A stretch of 64,000 bases of DNA from Croceitalea dokdonensis DOKDO 023 (GTDB lineage: Bacteria > Bacteroidota > Bacteroidia > Flavobacteriales > Flavobacteriaceae): positions 62,001-126,000 of the forward strand of contig NZ_LDJX01000006.1 of NCBI RefSeq assembly GCF_001306415.1, written 5' to 3'. Below, piece by piece: positions 44,729-54,072 of this stretch; the first letter of the stretch is position 1, and every line of letters begins with the position of its first letter. The position numbers and the translations under genes were made by a program. The notes beneath the pieces were generated by a model. It worked only from the letters and a program-made list of their open reading frames with translations. It had not been told where the DNA came from and did no database searches.

Positions 44729-47700
44729 ATGGCAAAACGAAAAGAGCTTGTTTCTCCGGGTATTCCTTCTGAACCTGAAAGTCAATTTTCCATTATTGGA
44801 ATTGGTGCCAGTGCCGGTGGCCTAGAGGCGCTAAAACTGTTCTTTGACCACGTGCCCTCCAACTTTCTCCACAGCTTTGTTATTGTACAACACCTAAGCC
44901 CGGCCCACAAGAGTTTGATGAAAGAACTGTTGGAAAAAAACACCTCTTTGCCCATTTTTGAGGTAAAACATGAAATGCACCTTGCGCCAAGAAGTGTTTA
45001 TCTTATTCCGCCGGGAAAAAATATGATCTTAAAGGACAGGGCGCTGCTGTTGTCCAACAAGCCGGACAGCAGAGAACTGAACATGCCCATCAATATTTTC
45101 TTTGATTCCTTGGCGCAAGAGGAAAAAAGCAATGCTATTGCCGTTTTGCTTAGTGGTACTGGAAGTGATGGTACAAAGGGCGCACAGCGGATACATGAAC
45201 TTGGCGGAGTGGTTGTGGCCCAAAGCTCAGAAGAGTCCAAATTCAATGGCATGCCTATTTCGGCCATACAGACTGGAGTTGTAAATTATGTAACGTCTGC
45301 TGCCAAAATGCCAGGCATTATTGCACGTTTTGTGAATGAACAGAGAAAAACTACCATTGAGCGAGAAATTGATCGTAAACCACAATTGCTGGAAAAATTA
45401 CTGCATCACGTAGAAACCATTACCCTATTTAATTTTGGTTACTTTAAAAAACCAACCTTGATAAGGCGAATCGCAAAACGCATCAGCTTAGGGGGTTTTC
45501 AAGGTTTTGAAAACTATTTTTCACATGTGCTGGAACATAAAAAAGAATCCCTGTTATTAAAAAGCGAATTTTTAATCTCTGTAACAGAATTTTATAGGGA
45601 TAAAGAAGTTTGGTCCTACCTCAAGGGAAAAATAGTGCCGGACATCATTAAAAAGAAAAAAAAGGGTGACACTCTAAAGTTTTGGAGCGTAGGTTGCAGC
45701 ACGGGACAGGAAGCCTATAGTTTAGCAGACATGGTGAGCCAGGAACTCCTATTGCAGCGGCACACCACCTTACATGTCAAAATTTTTGCCTCGGACGCCA
45801 GTCAAGAGAACATCAATTTTGCAAGTAAAGGATATTACAGTAAATCGGCTGTTAAAAACCTTAGTCAAGCCCAAATAGGGAGAATGTTTGATAAAATAGA
45901 TGGCAAATACCTCATCAACGACCATTTAAGACAAATGGTGGTGTTTAGTGTGCATAACGTCCTGGTTGATCCGCCATTTGGAAAAATGGATTTGGTAATG
46001 TGCAGAAACTTGCTCATTTATATGAACAAAGAAGCGCGCGCCAATATTATTGGTACGCTGCAATATTCTCTAAACATTGGGGGTATTATGGTGTTGGGGA
46101 AAAGTGAAAGCATAGGTGTACACAAAGACTCTTTTCAGGAACTAAACAGTAAAAATCGGGTATTTAAAAACTTAAAAGTGTCCAAGTCCCTTTACGCACA
46201 AAAAGTAAGCCTGGAAGGTACCCGCTATAATCCCACCGTGAACCATGCCGTTGGGCCGTCTTCCAATACATTTGCCAAATATGAACTTATTGAGGTCTTA
46301 AACAAGTGCTTACCACAGATATTGGACCTTTCTTTTCTGTTGATCGACCAACACTTTAAAATAGCGGAAGCCGTAGGGAATTTCAGCAAATATTTACAGT
46401 TGCCCCAACAAGGGTTCTCCACAGATTTATTTGATTTGGTTCCTGAACATATGCGAGCGCCTTTGAACGTTGGTTTTAACCGTGCCATCCAAACTGGGGA
46501 AAAAGTAAAGGTAGAGGGATTAAAAACCCTTTCCGATGATGCAAAACTGATAACGGATATCCTTATTTTCCCAAAAGCGGCGCTCACGGATGAACCCAAC
46601 AATAAGCACTTATTGGTATTTATGCCAAGAGAGCAAAAAGAAACAGAAGCCCATGTGATCAAAGGGCTTATGGAGAGCACCAAAGGCGAACACATTACCC
46701 ACTTGGAAACTGAGCTCAAGGACGCGAGGCACGCCTTGGTAAGGCTACAACATGAGCTGGAAATAAGAAATGAGGAGCTACAAACATCTAACGAAGAACT
46801 TTTGGCCACCAATGAGGAGCTACAAAGCACCAATGAAGAACTGCAAAGTGTAAATGAAGAGCTCTATACGGTAAATGCAGAACTCAACCAAAAAGTGCAC
46901 GATTTAGCGGAAGCCAATGCACATATCAACAATATTCTCAAAAGCTCCAATGTGAACACGCTGTTCCTGGATAGCGGGTTGAACATTAGAAAGTTTACCC
47001 CTGGCATCTTGGAGCATTATAATATTTCCATAGAGGATGCAGGCAGGCCACTGTCTGCCTTTACCCATAATTTTGGAACGATTGGGGACGATCTTTTAGA
47101 AAATTCCAAGGAGGTCATGAAAAGAGGTGTTCCTTTCCAAAAAGAAATGAAAGATCTAAAAGGACGATGGTTCTTAAAGCGAATCAGTCCTTTTTACGAT
47201 GCTAAAAACAGCATTACGGGGGTAGTGATCACCTTTGTAAACATTACTGGCTTAAAAGTTGCCGAACAAGCCCTTAGAGATAGTGAAAAAGAATATAAAG
47301 AACTGTTTGATAATGCGCCCGATATGTTCGTTGCGGTGAATGAAAACGGCCATATCACAAACTGCAACAATGAGGTTCTTAGAAAATTAGGGTACGATAC
47401 TCTTAATGACGTCATAGGTAAACATTTGTTGGACATACACCATGTAACCGATGTTGAAAAGTTCAAAAAAGATTTTGAAGAAGTAAAAACCAAAGGGTAC
47501 CTAAAAGATGTTCTCTATCTTCTAATCAAGAAATCTGGGGGAAAATTTCCCGTTAGGGTGAACGCAAAGGCCTTGTTTTATGAGGATGGAAGTTTAAAGA
47601 CTATTTATGGCAGTTGGCGGGATGTAAGCCGCCTCCTAAAAATGGAACATCAGATAAAGGATAAGAATATGGCCTTTGAACAGGTCATTGAAAATACAAT

Positions 47701-48745
47701 GGCTGGCTTTTGGGACTGGAATATCCCGGAAAATACGGAGTATTTAAGCCCGTCGTTCAAAAAAATGTTTGGGTATGAAGACCATGAAATGGAAAGTTCC
47801 CCAGAATCATGGCAAAAAATTATCCATCCAGATGACCTGGATGGCGTTTATGAGGTTTTTGATAAGCACGTAAAGAGCAAGGGCAAAATTCCGTATGACA
47901 ATGAGGTACGGTACTATCACAAAAACGGCAGTATTGTTTGGGTTTGGTGCAAGGGCAAGGTTATTGAGTGGGACAAAGATGACAACCCCGTGCGTATGGT
48001 AGGGAGCCATATTGATATCACTGCACTAAAAAATTATGAAAAAGAACTTAGACAAAGCAATCATCAGCTAGAGCGTTTTGCCTACGTGGCAAGCCATGAT
48101 TTGCAAGAGCCGCTGCGTACCATAACGGACTTTACGGGACTGTTACAAGAAGAGTATCAAGAGGTCTTGGACGACAATGCGGAAGTTTACATGGATTACA
48201 TCATCCAAGCATCCAACAGAATGGGGCAACTGGTCAAAAGCATTTTGGCGTACTCTAAAATAGGAAACAAGGGCAGTTTTGAAATGTGCGATTTAAATGC
48301 GATCGTTAAAGATGTAAAGAATGATCTTTTACTGCGGATTAAAGAGTCCAATGCAACCATAAGGTTACCAGATTTCCCCATGGTATGGGGAAATGCGGTG
48401 GAACTTCATTCCCTTTTCCTTAATCTTTTGGGCAACGCCTTAAAGTTTATTGATAAGGATAGAATTCCCCAAATCAACATCTCCATTAAACATCTTTCAC
48501 ATAAGGTAGAGGTTAGCGTCATGGACAATGGCATAGGGATTGCCCAAGAGAATCAAGAAAAAATATTTGATGTGTTTAAACGGCTACACAATCCAGACGA
48601 ATATGAGGGTACCGGAATTGGCCTTGCCCATTGTAAAAAAATCGTGGCGTTACACGGTGGTAAGCTCTGGCTTACTTCCGACCTAGGGAAAGGCAGTTCC
48701 TTTCATTTTACGCTCCACACCAAACCCATAAAACATGTTGCATAA
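44729..48745 (+). CDS. hybrid CheB-CheR-PAS sensor histidine kinase
   Basis: This 1338-residue cytoplasmic fusion protein has the following domains in order. CheB methylesterase (about 20-205) has the nucleophile in IGIGASAGGLEAL (Ser28), His in VIVQHLSPAHKS and Asp in SGTGSDGTKGA, but no receiver domain. CheR methyltransferase (220-490) has SVGCSTGQEAYSLADM and MCRNLLIYM. A coiled coil at 660-735 is built on NEELQTSNEELLATNEELQS. Then come three PAS domains (735-1100) and a HisKA/ATPase pair with FAYVASHDLQEPLRTI (His1123), LFLNLLGNALKFI and GTGIGLAHCKKIV. No chemoreceptor or CheA is nearby, so it probably signals outside chemotaxis, through the adjacent receiver. Confidence 0.94.
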   Translation: MAKRKELVSPGIPSEPESQFSIIGIGASAGGLEALKLFFDHVPSNFLHSFVIVQHLSPAHKSLMKELLEKNTSLPIFEVKHEMHLAPRSVYLIPPGKNMILKDRALLLSNKPDSRELNMPINIFFDSLAQEEKSNAIAVLLSGTGSDGTKGAQRIHELGGVVVAQSSEESKFNGMPISAIQTGVVNYVTSAAKMPGIIARFVNEQRKTTIEREIDRKPQLLEKLLHHVETITLFNFGYFKKPTLIRRIAKRISLGGFQGFENYFSHVLEHKKESLLLKSEFLISVTEFYRDKEVWSYLKGKIVPDIIKKKKKGDTLKFWSVGCSTGQEAYSLADMVSQELLLQRHTTLHVKIFASDASQENINFASKGYYSKSAVKNLSQAQIGRMFDKIDGKYLINDHLRQMVVFSVHNVLVDPPFGKMDLVMCRNLLIYMNKEARANIIGTLQYSLNIGGIMVLGKSESIGVHKDSFQELNSKNRVFKNLKVSKSLYAQKVSLEGTRYNPTVNHAVGPSSNTFAKYELIEVLNKCLPQILDLSFLLIDQHFKIAEAVGNFSKYLQLPQQGFSTDLFDLVPEHMRAPLNVGFNRAIQTGEKVKVEGLKTLSDDAKLITDILIFPKAALTDEPNNKHLLVFMPREQKETEAHVIKGLMESTKGEHITHLETELKDARHALVRLQHELEIRNEELQTSNEELLATNEELQSTNEELQSVNEELYTVNAELNQKVHDLAEANAHINNILKSSNVNTLFLDSGLNIRKFTPGILEHYNISIEDAGRPLSAFTHNFGTIGDDLLENSKEVMKRGVPFQKEMKDLKGRWFLKRISPFYDAKNSITGVVITFVNITGLKVAEQALRDSEKEYKELFDNAPDMFVAVNENGHITNCNNEVLRKLGYDTLNDVIGKHLLDIHHVTDVEKFKKDFEEVKTKGYLKDVLYLLIKKSGGKFPVRVNAKALFYEDGSLKTIYGSWRDVSRLLKMEHQIKDKNMAFEQVIENTMAGFWDWNIPENTEYLSPSFKKMFGYEDHEMESSPESWQKIIHPDDLDGVYEVFDKHVKSKGKIPYDNEVRYYHKNGSIVWVWCKGKVIEWDKDDNPVRMVGSHIDITALKNYEKELRQSNHQLERFAYVASHDLQEPLRTITDFTGLLQEEYQEVLDDNAEVYMDYIIQASNRMGQLVKSILAYSKIGNKGSFEMCDLNAIVKDVKNDLLLRIKESNATIRLPDFPMVWGNAVELHSLFLNLLGNALKFIDKDRIPQINISIKHLSHKVEVSVMDNGIGIAQENQEKIFDVFKRLHNPDEYEGTGIGLAHCKKIVALHGGKLWLTSDLGKGSSFHFTLHTKPIKHVA

Positions 48746-49127
48746 AATTATGTTGGTTGATGATAATGCAGCAACCAATTTTATCCATAAAAAATTTTTA
48801 GCCAAAAATGCCTGCACGGAGCAGGTGGTAGACTTCCAGGTAGGCCAAGAAGCACTTAATTATCTGTCCGATACCTCCAACAGTTTTCCGGAACTTATTT
48901 TGGTAGACATTAATATGCCCACTATGGATGCCTGGGAATTCCTAAACCAATATAAACGGTTGCGACACCCGGACAAAACAAAAGCTAAAATCATTTTGCT
49001 GACCACCTCCTTAAGCCCAGAGGACAAGGAGCGAATTGCCAACTTTCCCTTAGTGCAAGAAATTAAGTTAAAGCCATTGAACACCGCTACCATACAAGAA
49101 ATAATGAGCACTCATTTTGATCGATGA
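48735..49127 (+). CDS. single-domain response regulator (Rcp1-like)
   Basis: This 130-residue stand-alone receiver begins MLHKIMLVDDNAATNFIHKK. It has the acidic pair in VDDN, the phospho-acceptor Asp in LVDINMPTMDAWEF, the conserved Thr in LLTTSLS and Lys in EIKLKPLN. It has no output domain, so it passes phosphate on or acts by protein contact. It overlaps the hybrid kinase gene by 11 bp and is almost certainly its partner. Confidence 0.92.
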   Translation: MLHKIMLVDDNAATNFIHKKFLAKNACTEQVVDFQVGQEALNYLSDTSNSFPELILVDINMPTMDAWEFLNQYKRLRHPDKTKAKIILLTTSLSPEDKERIANFPLVQEIKLKPLNTATIQEIMSTHFDR

Positions 49128-49251
49128 ACTGCACTTTTTTGTGGGCCATACCACATAAACCGATACATTCACCACAATACCGGCTTTTCTTACAACAAAT
49201 ATAATTTTGTAGGTTTATTCTTACTTTACCTTCAACGTAAATTCGGGATAA

Positions 49252-51093
49252 ATGAATACGTCTATAAGCAATCACCCATCGGCCATTCAATGGGTAAACC
49301 AATTACCATCTGCCAGCGTACTACTGGATAAGGACTGTACCCTTATCGATGCCTCCAATTCTTGGTTCCAAGAATTTGGATTGAATCGGGACAGCACCTT
49401 AAAAAAACCTTTTCTACAATTATTTCCAAGATTAGATGAATCCTGGCAAGATAGCTTTGAATATGCCCTAGAAGGTCTCAAAGATATTAAAATGGTAGAT
49501 AAATATGTGGACGATCAACAGCATACCAAGACCTTTCTTTGGCACATTAACCCTTGGATGGATGGCTATGGAAAAGCTGTTGGAATCATCTTAAACGTAA
49601 AAAACCTTACCCAAGACACCGCTTTGGAGCTTGAGGTAAAGAACAGTCCGGCATTATTGACAGAAAAATGGGAATCCAGTTTTGGCAGTTGGGAGTACAA
49701 CGTTAAGGATAATACGGTATACTGGTCAAAAGAGCTTAAAGCCTTATTTGGAGTTCCAAAAACCTATGAGCCTTCCTTAAAAAAATCCATTTTACTGTTT
49801 GGTACCAATCCGGAAGGGAAGTCCTTAAAACACTACCTTGATGCTGCAATTACCACCGGCCAACCCTGGAGCGTAAACCTACCCTTGGCGGAAAAAAATA
49901 GGGCTGGTGATCTAATGCATATTATTGGAAGGCCAAAATTTAAAAATGGTAACTGTACCAGAATCATCGGTACCATTCGCAAGGCTCAAAAGCATAGTCC
50001 AAAAAAACCGTTGTTAAGCCCAAACACAAACAAGCCCAGAACGGATACCTTGGTATTATTGGAAGATGTACCGGCGAGTATTGGGGCCATAGCATTAAAA
50101 ACAGGAAAAATAATAGGTGCCAACCATGCGCTTTTAGATTTGCTAGGACTAGCAAAAAAAGATGTCGTCGCAAAACATTTGGAAGATTTTCTTTGGTTTA
50201 CCAAGGAGGAGCGCATACAATGGTACCGCTCCATTAAAACCAATTCCTCTTTTCAAGGGCTCCAAAAAGAAGTGTTTCACAAGCAGATTGGACAAAAGCT
50301 TATTCTCCGGTTTAGCGGTAAGGTTATTGGCCAGAACCTTGTGGTAAGTTGTGAAGATGTCACCTCTTTTCACCTCAAAGAAGCCGCAACCGAGGCCCAA
50401 TTGGCCTTGGCCAACGAGGAACTTAAAAGGATTACGGATTTTACGCATATGGCATCGCACAACCTAAAGGCGCATGCCACCAACTTTGATTTGCTGCTTA
50501 ATTTTCTTCAAAATGAAAAATCAGAAACGGAACGCGCTAATCTGTTAAAAATATTGTTCCAATCCGCTGAAAATTTGGCTACCAGTATCAAGGGGCTTCG
50601 TGAGCTAGTGACCATTAGGCAACAGATGGACTCTCAGAAAAAACTGGTAGACCTCAGTGATGTCATATACCGTTGCCTCCAAAACAACAATGGTCTTGTT
50701 AAGACGTACAACGCCAAAGTCCATAATGAAGTATTGGATGGGTATCACATCCAAGCCATTCCGGTTTATTTGGAAAGTATCGTTTCCAACCTCTTGGTGA
50801 ACGCCATTAAATTTAAAAATGAACAGGAGCGGCCTATCGTTTTTATAAGTGTGGAAGAGACCAAAACCCATGATGTACTGCTTATAGAGGACAATGGGGT
50901 TGGGATGGATTTGGAAAAACAAAAAGACAAACTTTTTGCCCTTTACAAAACATTACAGAACATGGACAATGCCAGTGGGGCTTCATTGTATTTGGTAAAA
51001 TACCAAATAGAGCTTCTTGGTGGTAAAATTCTAGTAGAAAGTAAAATAGGTAAGGGGAGTGTCTTTAGGTTATTTTTTCCAAAAAATAGGTAG
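49252..51093 (+). CDS. PAS-domain sensor histidine kinase
   Basis: This 613-residue cytoplasmic kinase has PAS-like modules at about 10-120, 140-250 and 265-370, then the H-box FTHMASHNLKAHATNFDLLL with His403. The ATPase part has VSNLLVNAIKFKNEQERP (N-box), IEDNGVGMDLEKQ (G1) and NASGASLYLVKYQIELLGGK (G2). The SHNLK H-box is the Bacteroidota variant also seen in the kinase at the left edge of the window. It lies 124 bp after the receiver gene and may feed the same pathway. It has no fused receiver or effector. Confidence 0.9.
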   Translation: MNTSISNHPSAIQWVNQLPSASVLLDKDCTLIDASNSWFQEFGLNRDSTLKKPFLQLFPRLDESWQDSFEYALEGLKDIKMVDKYVDDQQHTKTFLWHINPWMDGYGKAVGIILNVKNLTQDTALELEVKNSPALLTEKWESSFGSWEYNVKDNTVYWSKELKALFGVPKTYEPSLKKSILLFGTNPEGKSLKHYLDAAITTGQPWSVNLPLAEKNRAGDLMHIIGRPKFKNGNCTRIIGTIRKAQKHSPKKPLLSPNTNKPRTDTLVLLEDVPASIGAIALKTGKIIGANHALLDLLGLAKKDVVAKHLEDFLWFTKEERIQWYRSIKTNSSFQGLQKEVFHKQIGQKLILRFSGKVIGQNLVVSCEDVTSFHLKEAATEAQLALANEELKRITDFTHMASHNLKAHATNFDLLLNFLQNEKSETERANLLKILFQSAENLATSIKGLRELVTIRQQMDSQKKLVDLSDVIYRCLQNNNGLVKTYNAKVHNEVLDGYHIQAIPVYLESIVSNLLVNAIKFKNEQERPIVFISVEETKTHDVLLIEDNGVGMDLEKQKDKLFALYKTLQNMDNASGASLYLVKYQIELLGGKILVESKIGKGSVFRLFFPKNR

Positions 51094-51359
51094 TTCCCCA
51101 AATATATCAACTTGCATTACAAACATCACTATTTTGATGCGGCCAGATTGCACCTTTATTCCAATGCTTTTTGGCCGCCTTGTGATGTGGTGAAATCCCC
51201 TTGTTCAAGTCAAGTCTGCGGATTTCCTTGTCCAAAACATCTTTCCTTTTTATATCCCTTTTAGCGATTACCTTATACTCATCCTCCAATATTGCCAGTT
51301 AATCAGATAGGCTTTGCAATACCAAGCTGTTTATTCCGCAAATGCCTTATTTTTAACCC

Positions 51360-52586
51360 ATGCATAAACTTAAAGTTTGCGAACTGTTTGCTGGGGTTGG
51401 AGGTTTTAGGTTAGGACTGGAAACCACGGGAGAATTTGAGGTGGTCTGGAGCAACCAGTGGGAACCCTCTACCAAAACCCAGCACGCCTCCAAGGTCTAT
51501 GAGGCAAGATTTGGCTCAAAAGGACACAGTAACCAGGACATTGCCCAAGTGCCTACCGATAGCATTCCGGATCACGATGTTCTTGTAGGTGGCTTTCCTT
51601 GCCAAGACTATTCCGTGGCTACCACCTTAAAAAACGCTAAAGGGCTTATTGGCAAAAAAGGCGTGTTATGGTGGTCTATTCACCGTATTTTAGAAGAAAA
51701 GAAAAACAAGCCCAAATATCTGATTTTTGAGAATGTGGACCGGCTACTTAAGTCTCCTTCCAAACAACGCGGTCGTGATTTTGCCATTATGTTAAGCAGT
51801 TTGTCACAATTGGGATATGCCGTAGAGTGGCGGGTCATCAACGCAGCAGATTATGGGATGCCACAGCGGAGGAGGCGGGTATTCTTTGTGGGCATCCACA
51901 AAAGTACCCCATTGTATCAAAAAATAACGAACCAAGCTGCTGAGGATACCATTACGGCAAATGGCGTTCTGGCGGAGGCTTTTCCAGCGACACCCATAGA
52001 AAAACCCGCTGGAAGCTTTACATTGGACAAGGATTTAGTAAGCCTTTCTGAACAGTTTAATATTGGTGGGGGCCTATCTCCGTTCCAAAATAGCGGTCTA
52101 TGTTTTGCCCATACCGTCAACTCCATAAAAGTGGCCGCCGCTTATGATGGGCCAAAACAAACCCTGGCAGACGTTTTAGAAAAGCGAGCCGTAGACCCTG
52201 TATTTTATATTGATCAAGCAGCTTTGGAAAAATGGGAATATCTCAAAGGTTCCAAAAAAGAGGTGAGAACCACTAAGGATGGTTTTAAATATCATTACGC
52301 GGAAGGCGCCATGGTGTTCCCAGATGCAGTTGACAATGCGTCAAGAACCATTATCACCGGAGAAGGGGGGTCTTCCCCTTCCCGTTTTAAACATGTGGTA
52401 CGTACACCACATGGGCTAAGAAGATTAACCCCATTAGAGTTGGAGCGTTTAAATATGTTTCCTGATAATCACACCCAACTTGACGGAATAACGGATACCA
52501 AACGCGCCTTTTTTATGGGCAATGCCCTTGTTGTAGGTGTGGTAGCAAACATAGCGAGGTCCCTTTTAGCCCAAATACAATCATAA
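51360..52586 (+). CDS. DNA (cytosine-5) methyltransferase
   Basis: This 408-residue enzyme methylates C5 of cytosine in a specific DNA site. Motif I is ELFAGVGGFRLGLE, motif IV is GGFPCQDYSVA with catalytic Cys81, motif VI is FENVDRLL, motif VIII is QRRRRVFFVG, and motif X contains GNALVVGVV. The target-recognition region (about 200-340) is specific to this enzyme, so the recognised sequence cannot be read out. The stop codon overlaps the start of the nuclease-like gene (TAATG), forming a type II restriction-modification pair. Confidence 0.95.
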   Translation: MHKLKVCELFAGVGGFRLGLETTGEFEVVWSNQWEPSTKTQHASKVYEARFGSKGHSNQDIAQVPTDSIPDHDVLVGGFPCQDYSVATTLKNAKGLIGKKGVLWWSIHRILEEKKNKPKYLIFENVDRLLKSPSKQRGRDFAIMLSSLSQLGYAVEWRVINAADYGMPQRRRRVFFVGIHKSTPLYQKITNQAAEDTITANGVLAEAFPATPIEKPAGSFTLDKDLVSLSEQFNIGGGLSPFQNSGLCFAHTVNSIKVAAAYDGPKQTLADVLEKRAVDPVFYIDQAALEKWEYLKGSKKEVRTTKDGFKYHYAEGAMVFPDAVDNASRTIITGEGGSSPSRFKHVVRTPHGLRRLTPLELERLNMFPDNHTQLDGITDTKRAFFMGNALVVGVVANIARSLLAQIQS

Positions 52587-53191
52587 TGGCTCTTTACAGC
52601 GCTTTTAAGAACGATTTAAACAACGAACAACGCTTAATGCCCTTGTTGGATACTTATTATAAAACATATTTGAACCAGTATACCTTTGTGCGCAGTACCT
52701 CTTCCAAAGAGCAGTTCTCTGGTATCGACTTAATTTTGACCCGAAAAAAATCCAATGCTGTTTTTTATGTGGATGAAAAGGCCCAGCTAGACTATATCAA
52801 TGAAGATTTACCCACATTCGCCTTTGAACTTTCGTATATCAAACATGGACTCCTTAAAAAAGGATGGTTTTTGGACAGTTATAAAAAAACCCATTTTTAC
52901 GCACTTGTTACCGGTATCTATGCAGAGAATAACGAATATACCTCTTGTAAAATAACCATGGTAAACAGAAAAAAATTACTGACTAAAATCCATACGCTTC
53001 AATTGCCACAAGAAACCCTTATTGACCGCCGTGATCGCTATGCCCACGGCAGAACGGAACTTCCACAACTTCACCCAAAAAATGAAGGGTATCTGTTCTT
53101 TTCTAAAAACAACAAGGCAGAACAGCCCTTAAACCTTATATTAAAATTAGACTGGCTTATAAGGGAGGGGATTGCCAAAAGATTGGTTTGA
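52586..53191 (+). CDS. putative type II restriction endonuclease, PD-(D/E)XK fold
   Basis: This 201-residue soluble protein is translationally coupled to the methyltransferase. A PD-(D/E)XK-like site is visible: Asp48 in FSGIDLILTRKK, then after a hairpin Asp63-Glu-Lys65 in VFYVDEKAQLDY, i.e. D-X14-DXK. Residues 90-190 hold the likely recognition and dimer regions. The context (cognate modification gene, no spacer) makes a restriction nuclease the best explanation, although I do not recognise the specific family. Confidence 0.75.
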   Translation: MALYSAFKNDLNNEQRLMPLLDTYYKTYLNQYTFVRSTSSKEQFSGIDLILTRKKSNAVFYVDEKAQLDYINEDLPTFAFELSYIKHGLLKKGWFLDSYKKTHFYALVTGIYAENNEYTSCKITMVNRKKLLTKIHTLQLPQETLIDRRDRYAHGRTELPQLHPKNEGYLFFSKNNKAEQPLNLILKLDWLIREGIAKRLV

Positions 53192-53260
53192 TTTTGTTAA
53201 CGCCCTGTTAAGCTGCCCTAATTCCTTGGATTTAAGCCCGTAAATTTTATTTTAAAGGGT

Positions 53261-53635
53261 ATGGTAACTAAGAACAAGCAGGAAAACAGCGAAATTATAG
53301 AAAAATCCATTCAACACTTGGAATACAAGGGGTTTGAGAACATTAAGGCTGATATAGCTGGTTATCCCACCCCAAAATCCTATCTAAACAAAGAACGGGA
53401 CACTAAAATTACTCCAGATATTGTCGCCGAGAAAAATGGTAGAACATATTTTTTTGAAATCAGTCTAAAAACCAACAAAGAAAGTTTATTAAAATCCAAA
53501 CTATTGTTTTTGGACGCTCTAAGTAGGATGAATTCCAACAGGTTTAAAATTATTACCACCAAAGGACACTACCGCTTTACTGACAGCATACTTTCTGCAC
53601 TAAACCTTAGTGTAAAAACCCCTATCAGGATTTAG
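53261..53635 (+). CDS. small nuclease-fold-like hypothetical protein
   Basis: This 124-residue protein begins MVTKNKQENSEIIEKSIQHL. Residues 45-75 look like a restriction-endonuclease-type hairpin: KITPDIVAEKNGRTYFFEIS with Asp53 and Glu66, but the usual Lys two positions after Glu is Ser68; the Lys is at residue 70 instead. It may be a degenerate or binding-only PD-(D/E)XK protein. It lies 69 bp after the restriction gene on the same strand, and its tail overlaps the end of the convergent GNAT gene by 11 bp. Confidence 0.6.
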   Translation: MVTKNKQENSEIIEKSIQHLEYKGFENIKADIAGYPTPKSYLNKERDTKITPDIVAEKNGRTYFFEISLKTNKESLLKSKLLFLDALSRMNSNRFKIITTKGHYRFTDSILSALNLSVKTPIRI

Positions 53636-54071
53636 TTCGGACCATTTTAATATGTGGTATCCCATCTTCCAAGTACTCGTTGCCTTTTTTTTCAAAACCT
53701 AGATTCTCGTAAAAACGCAACAGGTATGTTTGCGCGGAAAGGGTGATTTTATCCACTCCCCATTCTTCTTCCAAGTAATTGATGGAGGCAAGCATAATGG
53801 TATGGCCATACTTGTGCTTACGCTCTTCTTCCTTTACCACAACCCTACCAATGGCGGCGGTTTCAAAATAATCCCAAGGCTTAAAAATCCTAGTGTAAGC
53901 CACCACTTTATCCATCTTTTTCCCGATGATATGGATGGCTTTTTGATCCTTACCATCCAAATCTTGGTACACGCAATCCTGCTCCACCACAAAAACCTCA
54001 CTACGAAGTTGTAAAACATTATACAGTTCTTGCGTGGTTAGTTCTTTAAAACGTTTTGCCCTTATTTCCAT
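53625..54071 (-). CDS. GNAT-family N-acetyltransferase, ElaA-like
   Basis: This 148-residue acetyltransferase begins MEIRAKRFKELTTQELYNVL. The ElaA-type core is visible: LRSEVFVVEQDCVYQDLDGK near residues 25-45, AAIGRVVVKEEERKHKYGHT for acetyl-CoA pyrophosphate binding, and FYENLGFEKKGNEYLEDGIP near the end. Its substrate is unknown. It follows the CDF transporter gene after one base, so the two form a minus-strand operon. Confidence 0.9.
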   Translation of the reverse strand: MEIRAKRFKELTTQELYNVLQLRSEVFVVEQDCVYQDLDGKDQKAIHIIGKKMDKVVAYTRIFKPWDYFETAAIGRVVVKEEERKHKYGHTIMLASINYLEEEWGVDKITLSAQTYLLRFYENLGFEKKGNEYLEDGIPHIKMVRTKS

Positions 54072-54072
54072 A

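Noticed and set aside
46225-46833. Minus-strand frame of 202 codons
   Set aside because: It is antisense to the coiled coil of the CheB-CheR kinase; the repetitive Ser/Leu product mirrors the repeated NEEL codons.
51107-51289. Minus-strand frame of 60 codons between the kinase and the methyltransferase
   Set aside because: The product is charged and could be a small protein, but there is no recognisable motif, promoter or terminator to support it.
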